Assembly: GCF_901709675.1 (NCBI RefSeq)
Contig: NC_051093.1
Location: 3,493,053 to 3,557,052, forward strand
Direction: 5' to 3'
Length of the DNA stretch: 64,000 nt
Source of the DNA: Syngnathus acus
Taxonomy: Eukaryota > Chordata > Actinopteri > Syngnathiformes > Syngnathidae
The translations under genes were made by a program, and so were the position numbers. Of the stretch, positions 9,572 through 21,430 are shown piece by piece; within the stretch, counting starts at the first letter, position 1; each line of letters begins with the position of its first letter. The notes beneath the pieces are model-generated. The model saw nothing but the letters and a program-made list of their open reading frames with translations. It had not been told where the DNA came from and did not search any database.

Positions 9572-12500
9572 CTTCAGGGGGGGCCTTCCCACCGTAATGA
9601 GAACAGGGAGTGGCCACAAATAGACATCGGCGGCACAATGACGTGCAGTACAAAGAAAAAAGAAGTCATGACAACTGTGAGCCTCCTAGTGGGCTTGATG
9701 CTTCACACGGAGTCCTCCACCTCCAAAGCCCATCGTACTCACTTTGATTCTTTATTCACTCCCTTGTTCCACCTTGCCTTAACCCCCTGCCACCACAATC
9801 CCTTACATCCAGCTGATGGAAGCTCTTTTGTCTGGCGGCACCCGGGCAACCACATCAAAGAGTAAAGCAAAAAGGCGGGGGGGACAAAAAAAAAAAAAAC
9901 AGCAAAATAAAGCCGAGAGAAAAGGACGAAAGATGCTCACAACGGCACCCCTGCTGCTGTGTACAGGACAAAATACAACCGGACATTCATCAACATTTAG
10001 TCAGAGGTGAGCAAAGTGTTGAGTACAGAACTTTTGTTTACGGAGACACCCTGCCCTGTATTTAGATTGAAACGGTCGCAAAATTATGTCACATTGGCGT
10101 TTAAGTGCACGGCGGTTATGTTTAATTGGTGTTAAGATTACGAGGTTCTCCCCGGCGAGGGTCCCTGAGAACCTCTGATTTAGTGAATACACAAAAGATG
10201 GTGGTGGGAGGGAAGCTGTTTAATGACAAACAATAAAGCCACATTAGACTTTGTATGAGGCCCATTATGATGCTCTCTTTGTGGCTCATCATCAAAGCCC
10301 ATTAGGGGGACAGTGAAAGCCTCTCTCACTTCCTCATCGGGGAGCTTGATGGATTGCGGTCATGCTTTTTTTGGACTCTTTGATCTCACTGGACGCCCTT
10401 GAAGCTCCGATATGTTAACAAGCGAGATCCATCCTCCACCTACTGGAGTCTTTCATCTCGACGCCCCCCCGAAAGCCGCCCCCACCCCGCAACCCCGCTC
10501 CCTTTCGAACCCTCGTCGAGAGTCTGGCCTCACCGCCGCAAAGTACCAGCTCTTCGGCACCGGCTGTCTTGGAGGAAGCACGGTGATCCTTGTAATTAAG
10601 TGCATGGCATCGCCATCATAACAGTTAGGTTAGCCATACAATTGCGTTTGAATCGTTGATTCGGGATTAGAGCTAGCTTGGTCGCCAGACGACTTGACAG
10701 CGAACAGCAACATGTTGGAAGATTCCAGGTAAGGCAGGCCAGGCAAAAAATATGAGTGGTAAACGAATGTTCCAGCTAGCATCAGATGCTAACATAGCGC
10801 TATTGTTAGAAGTAACATTGAAAGCTTATTTCCTATTGAACAGAGACAGTTTCTCAACTTATTTCAACGCATTCCACAGCAATTCAGTTCAGCTCTCCAG
10901 CATTCACATTGTCTAGTTGTGATTGTTATTGGCAAACCGGTGGTCCTCCCGCGTCTCTCCGAGTCGTTGCACAATGACACCGCAAAAACAACAACATCCT
11001 GAAGTCCACAAGTGGTGGTCAAAGATTGACTCAATCGGAATGTTGCGTGATTAAGAGAAAAAACACATGGCAGCTTTGAACAGAAAGCCACCAGTTGCAA
11101 AAACAACATGGAAGTGCTCGAGCCTTGAGGACGGACTGGAAACAGGAGTAAGACGCAAAAGCGGATCCAGTGGGATTTCAGAGGACCGCTGACAAAGAAA
11201 TACATCTGACTTTGGATGAAACCATTCCAGAGTATAACCCACCACTTGCCCAAAATTTTGCTGGTCCATCCAAAAAGGAGCAAAGAACTCATCCCACAAA
11301 AACATCCCTGGACAGAGTAATATTGAAGCCACATGTGTAAACTTGTTGACTTCAAGAATTTTGTGAGTGAGACCACAACATAACAGATTAAATGCTCTCA
11401 AAGTAGCTAAAATCCGTACTGACACCGGGTTAGACCATCCTTGTGCATCTCCAGCTGTTCACAACACAAACAAATACGCCAATTGAAACGCTATTTCCTA
11501 AAAATTTCCCCATCAAAAAATAAACCTCACGACATTTACAAGTCTTGCTTTACGTATCTGATGCGACAATTTGGTCTGTGTGAAAGATTCCAGTGAGAGG
11601 TTTTGTAATCAGGCCCTTAATTGAGCTGGTGCACAAATAAACATGGGGCCCTCCTCCTGGAGCCCAGCTGCTCTGCAAGATAGGAAGCTTTCCATTTCCG
11701 AGGGTCCGAGGTCAGTCGGCGTGAGTGTCGGGACGCTCCGTTTCCTCAGCGCTCCATCATGGTGTCAATGAATGAGAGCAGGAAATGGAGGATCGGGGCG
11801 ATCCGTGATTACGTACCATTTCCTGCTCTTCGATTAATAACTGTCAATCTCGAGACTTCAAGGCTTCAGTCTGCACTTTTTGAACGGTGATGAGTGCTCA
11901 GGTTAAGGTGCTGTTCCCGTTAAATCCTGTAGGGGGCAGCACGGCATGCTGTCGACCGTCAAAACAAATGGAGCCTTATCTCGGAACGTTAATCTGAGGT
12001 CATGTGGAACTTCAAGTCCAAAAATTGTCAGTCCTTAAGTTCTGTCCGTGTTGGTCGAGCGCATTTCAAATTAGTACCGACGGTCACAACTAGTCAAGAA
12101 AAGGAAGTCCACCTTTTGATTGGATTTGGAATCCAGTGGGAATTCTGCTCCTTAGATCTCGCATGCCTACCAGACCTGAAATTGGCCATCGATTTGTGAG
12201 ATCTAATCAGGCTTGAAAGGGGTTCTCCCCGTTCCTTGTCCATCTTCAAGAGGTTGAGAAAGACCCGCAGCCACATCTGCAATCGCCTTGCCTTCACCTC
12301 CGACTATTACGGCGTCTTCGTAGTGTCCTGCAGCTATCAAGGCCCACATCAAGGCATGCCAAATGTGTGCCCCCCTCCCCATCAAGGGGCTCTCATCAGA
12401 TAAACAAGATAAACAAGGCCAATTCCTGGCAGGCCTGATCAAAGCACGCAAATGTTAACCCCGGCCGGGTAGGCAAAAAAAAATCAAACACAGATGAGGT

Positions 12501-14560
12501 CACATGGAAGTGGAGAAACGCAATGTCCCTTCATTGAGAGCGAAAGGGGACAGTACAGATGCGAGGGTAGAGATTTGACTCCGGAAAACGGCAAAACAAA
12601 ATTCCACAAACAACTTTGCGTGAACAAGTGCACACAAGACTCGCCGTCTGATGCTAAATCTCGATAGATGTTGACGCTAACAATGTGCCGCGATATTGGC
12701 CACAGATCTTAGCAAGGCGGCGACTGAAATTGAAACATTATCCACACGCTCACACCCTTAACTTGTTTTGGGTGGATTTTCCTGGCAGGTAAATGTGTCA
12801 TCTCGGCAGAAACCAAATATATATGACGTTGGCTTCTCGCTGATTTTCCAAAGCTGTGAATCACCTCTTTCCCAGACAGACACAAGAAGTCAAAATCTTT
12901 CCGTGTGTGCTGTTTGCCACTTTTTCGCAGTGTTAAGTATCCGTATTAACGATCCATGACCTGACTCTGGTCATCAGATGCAAACCAAGAAAAAAAAAAA
13001 TGCTTTGCTTTCTATGCAACTATATTTAGCACTCGCTGACAGACCTCCGACTGCTGTAGCTGGCCGGGCGCAACATCTGTAAACAAAGCCAGCAAGATGC
13101 AGACCAGAAGGAGACTGTCACTGGTTGAGGTTCTTTGAAGAGCTTTGACAGACTCAAGGCTGGATTTACAGTACACTGCCGGTCTCGGTTGGCCGATTCT
13201 GATTCAGTCGGGTATTTTAGTTCTGATATCAAATGTGGTTAGTATTGCTCGTGACGTTTTATCCAAGCCCATATTTGTTGTCTGATGGTTTTAAGTCTCC
13301 TTCATAACATGAGTGCAGCCGGTTGTAAAAACAGAAAAACATTCGGCATTGTTTACTGGATTTCACCGCGGGCCACCCAATAGTCTGATTGACTGATGAC
13401 TTCAGCCAATATTTTGGGGTCAGACGGGAGGGAAATGTTTTTAGTATGGGGTGTCGGCGCTGGTGTTGGCGGTAGGTATCGGCCCCGCCCCATCTCCTTA
13501 ATACCGCCTAATTAAAGGACCGCAATTCATCCGAGGGAAGGCTTCGACGCATTCAAAGAGACCTGGGTGTCCTCTTTTGTCATGTCCCAAATTGCTGAAT
13601 TCTGTTATTAATTATACATCTTAACCGCCTTTGAAGAACACCGCATGCCATCTTTCATGTCTGGCTCACATAAAAAAGCCTTCAGAACTTCAATTAATTG
13701 GCCCGAGACGTCCCGGGCATCCAGTTCAATCAGCAGGTTATGCCTTTTTGTGTCATTATTATTGTTATGCCTTGGGATTTTTTCTTTTTTTTCTCTCTCG
13801 TAGCAAAACAGCCGTGTCTGACGCCAGTGTATCATTGTCATGTCAAAATCCGTCTTGGAAGCAGAGCGGGGCTTGTTATTGAATTTTGGAGAACCGCCCC
13901 GGAGCTGTACTTTGAGGAAGAAAAACCACGGAACCACAGATAATTCTTTACAGTCCACTCGTCTCAACCGCCTGTCATCACATTTTCACTTTGTAAAGAC
14001 ACTTGAAAAGGAAACCGAGTCAGGTCTCCTCCGTAGCAAAGGCCGACGCGACATCATGTCACATTCGATGTCCGTGGCGGGAGAATCAAATAAAAGCCGC
14101 TTTGCTGTTGTTTGGACCTCAAAGGGCTCATCTGGTCGGATGGGCACCAAACAGAATAATCACAAAATATAAAAGCAAAGCACCTCTGACGAGCAGAAGA
14201 CCAGTTACGACGGCGTTGAGACTTTCCGGGGCGACGGCGGAAGCCGTTTGCTCTTTCAAGCGCCGGCCGCAGACAAACAAAGACATATATAAAGCTCCTT
14301 GTTGAAAAGTGGCAATCGTCCTTTTAATTCCAGAGCGAGCCGAAGTGAAGAACTTAATTACAGAATGGGGTCGACCCAGCCCATCTGGAAATTGCTCTTA
14401 CAGTAAAGCCCTTTGAAGCAAATATATCCTTTATCCGATTTCTTCTTTCGTTCCGGGCCTCGTAAAGCGTCGACTATTGTGGCTCTGAGATTCTTTTACG
14501 CAGAGATGCCACAAAGTTGGTGAAAAAAAAAGGAAATTGATCAGCTTTTGCCTCTTTCAG

Positions 14561-14626
14561 CTGGAATCTATGCTCCATCTCACCTGTGACCTCAATGAGG
14601 ACAGTCGCTATAGAAAATGGATGAGT
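14561..14626 (+). repeat. Teleost interspersed repeat fragment
   Basis: The order of CTGGAATCTATGCTCCA, CACCTGTGACC, TCAATGAGGACAG and TATAGAAAATGGATGA matches a repeat I recall from many fish genomes. Its other parts appear at 27726-27757 and 43331-43410. Confidence 0.5.
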
Positions 14627-17600
14627 TGCACAACAATGAGTATTTTACAAGTATTTTTTTATCAGCACAAGCTGGTAGGAAACAAGTGAATGGGATTCAG
14701 GTGAAACAACTTGAAAGGTAACCATGACGCAATAGCCTTGAATGAAAAACAGCCGCTTCTATATAAAGAGCATTTATACAAGAACAGCGCTCATTCCTTT
14801 GTGTTGTACGTGGACGTCTGACACAGCTTAATGATTTCCTCAGCATTAGCTCACGAGTAAAGATGAAGCATTTGTGGTTTGACGCGCCCGCCACGCCGAG
14901 CCAACGGCTGTAAACGAACCGTCGTAGTCCTCTGGCATGCGCAGGTGACGTTCCGCCAGGTCTAAGTGAAGGTGTTGGCTAGAGCTGTAAATCCGATCGC
15001 TTTCACACGATCAAACGTGAGCCGCCTTTCTTCTCCCCCCTCCTTTCCCACGCTTTCATGTTCCTCTCATAAAAAAAAAAAATAAAAAATAAAAAGCCAA
15101 ACCCTGTTCAGATGAACTGCCAAAGACGGTCGGGCCTCCAATGTAGAAAGCACAGCTAGCCTGACAAGCTAAAAAATGTGAGATCACTTTATTGTCTTTG
15201 GTGGGATGTCTTGGTTGTCAATTTATCACTGGAAATGAGCACAACTAAGCTAACGGGCTAACTGTCAAGAAGTGTGGCTAAATTGAAATTCAATTCAAGC
15301 AATTCAAATAAAATTCACTGTTGCTTGAGCAGAAAATTGAACATGCTAATTCTGACATGGATAAATAAAATAATTGGCTAACCATAAAAGGCAGTTATCA
15401 ACCAGCCCAGAGCTAGACAAATGTTATTTTGGCTGACGTGCAAAGCTTTTGCCGCAGACCGCACACGTCATAAACGAGAAGACGGTGTGGCCAGGATGTA
15501 TCGAACATGTGCCGCGAGCACTAATAAAGACGAAAAGGAATCCTGGCAAACGACGCGACGACTCATTCGCAGCTTCGCGACGCCCTCAGCGAGGAAGGGC
15601 CTTTCTTAGTACCTCTGCCAGGGAGGTTACGCTTTCACTGGCGTTCAATGCAAAAATGACTCAGTCAACCTTTTGTGAAAGGGTGGGCGGGGCTTGATCT
15701 AAAGAAGAAAGCAATGCTTTTGGCTGGGGGTCCATGACCGACGGTTCTCTATGACGATGCGGAAAGTAAGGCCTCATTGCTTCCCGCCAGCCTATCTCAT
15801 AGACCGGCCATGAAAAAAAGACAGGCGATTGTTGTCTCATGTACTAAACAGCCATTACTTGCTAGAAATTCCTTCAATCTTGCATTTAACGTGTTTGAAT
15901 CATTCTAAGCACTCTGTTGTGAATTGTAATGAGTGAAGCTAATCCTGTGTATCAACAAAAACGTTATTGGTAGCTGATGAATAATCGTGGCGCCCGATCC
16001 ATATTTTGCCCACACCTGTTCTAGTCATGTCCTCATTACACAACTGCAAAAAAAAAAAAAATCTAATGGCAAACCAAGACTTGTTGGTACGGTGTTTGTG
16101 TGCGTCTTCAGAATAGATGAGGCCTCTTGCGCCAGTGGCGTCTCTTCCGCTAGAGCTCGTGACTGCGCCTCTTTAACTCGCACTAACAGAGCACCGTTCC
16201 ACAAAGCCCATCACGCAAGCCACAGATGTCCCGCAGAACAGAGGGGATGCGATGCCGCCACATGCACACACAAAGGGGTCCCGAATAGAAACTTGCTAGA
16301 AATGTAAAAACACAACTGACGACCTCACCAATGATCCCAACCCCCCCAGAAACCCAGGAACTAGCCCAATACAAGCAAACTAGGGGGGACATTGAAGTAC
16401 ACCTGGACAACACACGAGTGGCTGGAGGGAGCTGATTGGTTGACACGATGGGTCTGATCAAAAGCTGCGCAGCTATCAAATCCAAAGCGATGTAATATCG
16501 CCATCTACAGGGATCTGTTAATTATTGCAGATATTATTTCGCTCCAATTCAAAATTTGACTGGCTTCAAAGGCAACTTGACTCAATATTTGTCGCAGTAT
16601 GAATGTGCTGTATTAGCATTCAACGGTACTCCAGCTCAAGGCAATCGGGACTTCTTGGAATCCAACTGCTTGTGGTGCTTTATTAATTTCGTGGTTTACC
16701 ACCTTATGGTCTTTCAATTGCTCGCATATGCCCCATCCCAGCGTGGCCTCCAAAATAAAGATGTCTGTTCTTATTTATGATCCTCAAAAGCACAAGAAAT
16801 TTGATTTGGCCAAAAGAATACATTGAAAATATTACAGATGGCTCTTACTACCACACACGCCCGTATTACAACCGCAATTATAAACATATTGTTATATTAG
16901 CAACGCACTGACAGTCGATAAAAAAAACAACAACAACGGGGCTCTGAATTTGGGGTCACGATGTCAGGTGTGTATCTATTAAGGACTTCTACTTTAGGCC
17001 AGTGAGCGTACGTGACAAACCCATTAGGCAGCTTGTTTTCTTAAGTTAGCATTTCAAAAGCGCCTGGTGGTGAGAGGCCAGGATTGTTGTTGGTCCCCCC
17101 CCTGCCCCCCTGGCGAGAATGTTGACATTGGACCAAAGTGCAGGGCGGCAGCTGGAGAGTCCTCAGCACCATCCCAGAGGAACGTACAAAGTAAAGGAAG
17201 ACGTTACGGAGGCATGGCGTTTTATTTTCTCTGTGCCAAATGACAAGTTTGCCTTCTGGGCTAATCCTCTGTTTTGACACTTGGACCTCAAAGTGCAACA
17301 AACCGTCGGACGGGCACGTGGCGAGGACAGACAGCATCCCGAATCCAGTGGCGGACTGTCTTGCCCTCGAGTTATTACATCTGCAAATCAAGAAACGTGG
17401 GGCCCTTTTTTTGTCTTGTCCACAAAATTACATTTGAGCAGTAAAAATGTTTATATGTTAAATGTTTGGGAATAGCACTTTAGCGACTATTTCGGGGAGT
17501 TGAAATAACAACATAAAAAAAGAGCCATGAATCAGTAAAAGTATTGCTTGGAAAGGGAAAATCAAAGCCTGCCTTTCAAGTAGCCATTATAAAGGCTGTC

Positions 17601-18021
17601 AGGCTGTGTTAGAGGAATGGATTTGAACAAAAGGTCAATATTTTCCGGGGCAAAAGCCAATTCCGTAGAAGCTATCCTCAACTATTTTTGTGCTCTTTAT
17701 TTAACACCCCAAGATGATGCCATTTTGGTTGACGTAGTGCATCTTTGTATGTATGTTTAGCCTGGGTCGTTAGTGAGAGTTTTCAAAACCAAATCATTTG
17801 TCGGCCAATTATTTAAAAAAATAAAATGAATTTTGATGTGTTTCATGATCGTTTGTTAGAATTTTTTGCTCTATGGAGGGGGGGGGACCATTTAAATTCA
17901 ATCTGGACTGCCGGTTCCATCCCATCCAATCAGAGAGAAGAAACAGATGAGCAGCGACATGGTGACACTACGGCTGAGGAAAAACAGACCGGTACTCACT
18001 TCAAAGAGGGAGAGCAATGAT

Positions 18022-18047
18022 CCCCCCCCCCCCCCCAAAAAAAAAAA
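18022..18047. repeat. Poly-C (15) joined to poly-A (11)
   Basis: A homopolymer C run passes directly into an A run. Such tracts are unstable and prone to assembly error. Confidence 0.9.
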
Positions 18048-20012
18048 TCCAACAGAAGTTCATCACATGAAAGGATGTGGCTTCTTTCAAGTCACCGTCT
18101 TGAATCAAAATTTTTGACATGCGAGGTGTCAGCATGGTTTAATTCCAATAAATTCTATAACTGAAGACTTTTGCTTCAAATTCACGGATTCTTTATTTGT
18201 AACGAATCACTTTAGAATCAAAATTGAATCGTTACTCCTGGATGGAAACTTTTTAATCAAAATACGAGTGCTGGCGCCAAAATAGCTGCCCTTTTTAGTT
18301 AAAATGGAGTAAAGCTCACTGAAAAATGTTGGTAAATCGTTTTTTATTTATTTTTTTATAAATTCACGCCCCGTAAGTGATCCAAATTTCTTAATTCCAA
18401 TCCAACAAATGTGACAAGAAAGAGCAAAACACTCAGGCCACAGGCTGCACCATTCATGTGTTTATCTTTGCCGCTGAAGCATTCCACAGCTTCCTTTGAT
18501 TCCCGCCCTTCATAATGTGACGCTCGCCGAAAGAGGAATTAAAGCCGAGGATGACAAAAGCACGGCGCAAATTACAAGGCTTTGTGTTTACTATTCTGAG
18601 CTCTGGTGCAACACTGAGTCAAGCAGGAGGCTCGTCCTCTTTCGCTCTCTCTCTCTCTCGCTCTCCGACAGAAGAGCAGAAAGAAAATAACACGGCAAGT
18701 ACAGAGAGAAAGAAGAAAGGCCATAATTTGGGTTAAGTATGAGGGGAATCAAGAGCGCTCGTACGCTCATCTTCATTTGGGCCTCACATGAGAGCCTGTG
18801 ATGACTTTCTGCTCTCGTTTAGCTCCAGCGACATGTCATCATTGGCGTGACGCTTTAAACGGCAGTGTCAAAAGTGGCCGACAGTTAATGGCCTCCGCTC
18901 CGGCTTTCAACAAAAGTGTCACGATAATAGCTTTGTGACACAAGAGTTCATCATCTTGTGCGGTTGAGCGCGCCAGTATTTACATTACGTTTGTTGACAT
19001 GATAGAATGGATATTACGCGTGCATTTTTTTTTTTTTTTTGCACATGCCATCTGGACATGTGGACTAAATATTATAAAGATAAAAGAGGTTCCAAAGGAG
19101 GGGGTGGAGTGAGGGGGTATTGTTGGTCGGGGCGGGCTGGACTGAGTATCAAAACAGACACAGTGTACGATCCCGTCACGGATGTATGTGTTAAATGTCA
19201 AATTGAGTATTCCTGTCAAATTGTGTTTTTCCAGAAAAGTCGGAACGATTCTCACAGTCACGGGACGAAGTATAACTTACACATTTGGATTTGGGGCTTT
19301 GAAAGAGACTCGTGGGCTGCACACAACTTGCAGCTGGTGTTGGATGGGATTTTTAAAAATGGATGGACGGGATATGTTTGCATCTCTATTTTCACACGCT
19401 TTCCAGCAGGAAGTTCTACCCGTGTTTCTTTGACTTCACCGTGCCGGAGCATCACTGTGTTTCCCTCCCGCATAATCAAAGGGAGCCGCGTTTACGGTTA
19501 TCTCTGCCATGGACGTAATCGGCCCGGGTGAAAGGTCAACTCTCCGGCCGAAGACGCGAACCGAATGGACTCGCCGTTGCCATCAAAGCTCAGGAGTACA
19601 TTGTTGTTTCAAACTCTGGCTATCATAACGACCGGCGGTATGGATGAGTACGGAGACGGGGAGAATACCTTTGAATAATTACAGCCGACAAAGATCACAG
19701 AACAGCGCAGCAACAACAACGAAAAAAGAAGAACTGCATCGTTTTTATTCTTGCCTTGTTATTTTGCTGGCTGGCGAAACCCAAAACCATGTCAAACATA
19801 ATGGAAAATATTTGAGGTCTCCTTTTATTAACCGAGAGGGGCTTTGATGTTTGACGTCTTTATTTGTTTTAGAAGAAGAAAGGGAATGGGGCAATATGGC
19901 ATGCAACCATCAACTTACGGAGTGAACGAACCCCCCCTCCAGAAAAAAAAACTGAGAAAAAAATCTCTGCTCGCTCATTCTACATAATCAATTAAACATC
20001 ATTATTGGCCGC

Positions 20013-20040
20013 ATCAAAGAGCAGCAGAAAATGATCAAAG
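20013..20040 (+). promoter_or_regulatory. Pair of TCF/LEF-like motifs
   Basis: ATCAAAG occurs at 20013-20019 and again at 20034-20040, spaced 21 bp, about two helical turns. ATCAAAG is the core of the TCF/LEF site. Known biology: NOTUM is a Wnt/beta-catenin feedback target. Use as an enhancer is inference only. Confidence 0.3.
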
Positions 20041-20229
20041 TAAAGCGTCTTTTGCTTGAGCACAAACCGCTTCCTGCTACTGTGTCGTCCGGCTCGGGGA
20101 ACGCTTTGAAACCACCAAATCTCAAAAAAGACTGAACATCAGTTCAAGTCATTGTTTTGAGAAAGCATTGATTGTTATTTGGAAAAATAATACTTCATAT
20201 AAACTCATTTACAATTAAAATAGATCTTT

Positions 20230-20265
20230 GACGTCTATAGCCGTCAGTGGCAGTGAATGAGTTAA
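20230..20265 (+). repeat. Short dispersed repeat, copy 1
   Basis: This 36-bp stretch (GACGTCTATA to GAATGAGTTAA) is identical at 34 of 36 positions to 21395-21430. It appears to be a conserved piece of a dispersed family in this genome. Confidence 0.75.
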
Positions 20266-20979
20266 TCAAAAAAATCCCCCAAATGAATGAAAAATAAAGC
20301 ACCTAAATGGGAAAGCTTCTGGTGTAAATGTGAGCTAATTTGCTGTCGTACACCGAGAGTGGCCGTACGTGCTCTGCGTTTTGTTAGCAGCCTCGCAATG
20401 ACAGCTTCAAGAAAAATCTGGCAAACGGTGTTCCAGCGAGCGGCGGACATAAAACAGCTCCATTTTTGTCAAGACTTGGAATTCGTCGCACCACTCCGAT
20501 TTAAATCCAGCTCAAACAGTGAAAATCAAAGCGAACAATATACTTGCGGTACCACTAATGATCACAAGATTTGGACTTGCAATCAAGCGACTGATGAGCT
20601 CCGCAGGGTTAAGTGGGAACAAACTTGTCATTTGGCCGTGTTTTATGTGGCTGCGATATGCCGGCGTATGAAAAAAATATCACGTCCTCAACTTATGTCG
20701 CTAAGGTTGGAAAATAAGTTGGCTTGGGGTTTTGACCCAAAGTCAGGAAAGCCGGTCCAAAAAAACATTCCGGCAATCAAAGGCGCAAAACCGCCGAGCT
20801 TCTGAAGTGTTTGGGATACTTGGAATGAAAAGGCCTGGCATGTCATGAAGGCAGCTTATGCTTGTTTGGTGTGAAAAAGCAAGAGGGACGCGGCCATTCA
20901 GGAAGTAGCATCACCCAAAGTTAAGATTCCGTAAAATTTCATGAAGTACGGTAAACCCCCGTCGATTACTGGGAATACA
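20266..20979. other. Intergenic, open frame of 172 codons judged non-coding
   Basis: An open frame covers 20287-20805 on plus. It has no recognisable domain, its composition is unremarkable, and an opening of this length is expected about once or twice by chance in 64 kb. Confidence 0.5.
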
Positions 20980-20987
20980 ATCTAGAC

Positions 20988-21308
20988 CAGGGGTGTCAAA
21001 CTCATTTTTGTCTAGGGCCGCATTGTAGTCATAGCTTCTTTCGGAGGACCATTATGACTGTCAACCCAAATGTCTGAATGCCTCATATTATATAAAGTAT
21101 AAGCTACAAAGCAAACTGACAAATAACCATTTTTCAAATCAGACTAGTAAAAACTGTTCAAATATTTAAAAGAGATGATTTTTAAAAGTGAAGACAATTT
21201 GCAATTTTAGTAATAACATGAATTTGGATGCACAATTTGTCTTCGCGGGCCACATAAAATGATGTGGTGGGCCGTATCTGGCCCCTGGCCTTGAGTTTGA
21301 CACCTGTG
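20988..21308 (+). mobile_element. hAT-like MITE with target-site duplication
   Basis: The element begins CAGGGGTGTCAAACTCA and ends TTGAGTTTGACACCTGTG, an imperfect terminal inverted repeat. It is flanked by ATCTAGAC (20980-20987) and ATCTCGAC (21309-21316), an 8-bp target-site duplication with one mismatch. An 8-bp duplication is the hallmark of hAT transposons. At 321 bp with no transposase frame it is non-autonomous. Confidence 0.8.
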
Positions 21309-21394
21309 ATCTCGACCTACCCGCAATGTGGAGACACCAGAAAAACCCGTGCGTACAACCCTAACCCATGGCAGCCCTTTTAAACGGAATCTTG

Positions 21395-21430
21395 GACGTC
21401 TATATCCGTCAATGGCAGTGAATGAGTTAA
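21395..21430 (+). repeat. Short dispersed repeat, copy 2
   Basis: Second copy of the 36-bp sequence at 20230-20265, same strand, 1165 bp away. The hAT-like MITE lies between the two copies. Confidence 0.75.

Larger units (their letters stand above)
9572..20229. other. Intergenic region, no gene recognised
   Basis: About 10.7 kb upstream of notum. Open frames at 10864-11425 (minus) and 19007-19531 (plus) are no longer than chance predicts for this much DNA and show no known motif. Stretches with TAATTA-type homeobox cores occur at about 13490-13740 and 14280-14420. A CTCF-like TGTAGGGGGCAGCAC lies at 11928-11942. A C/A homopolymer junction lies at 18022-18047 and a CT-rich run at about 18640-18665. 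Confidence 0.55.

Noticed and set aside
10864-11425. Two overlapping minus-strand open frames (170 and 124 codons)
   Set aside because: No domain or family resemblance. About two openings of this length are expected by chance in 64 kb of both strands.
19007-19531. 174-codon plus-strand open frame
   Set aside because: Starts in a poly-T run (giving poly-Phe) and shows no family resemblance.
20287-20805. 172-codon plus-strand open frame
   Set aside because: No recognisable motif, no splice context, unremarkable composition; length within chance expectation.
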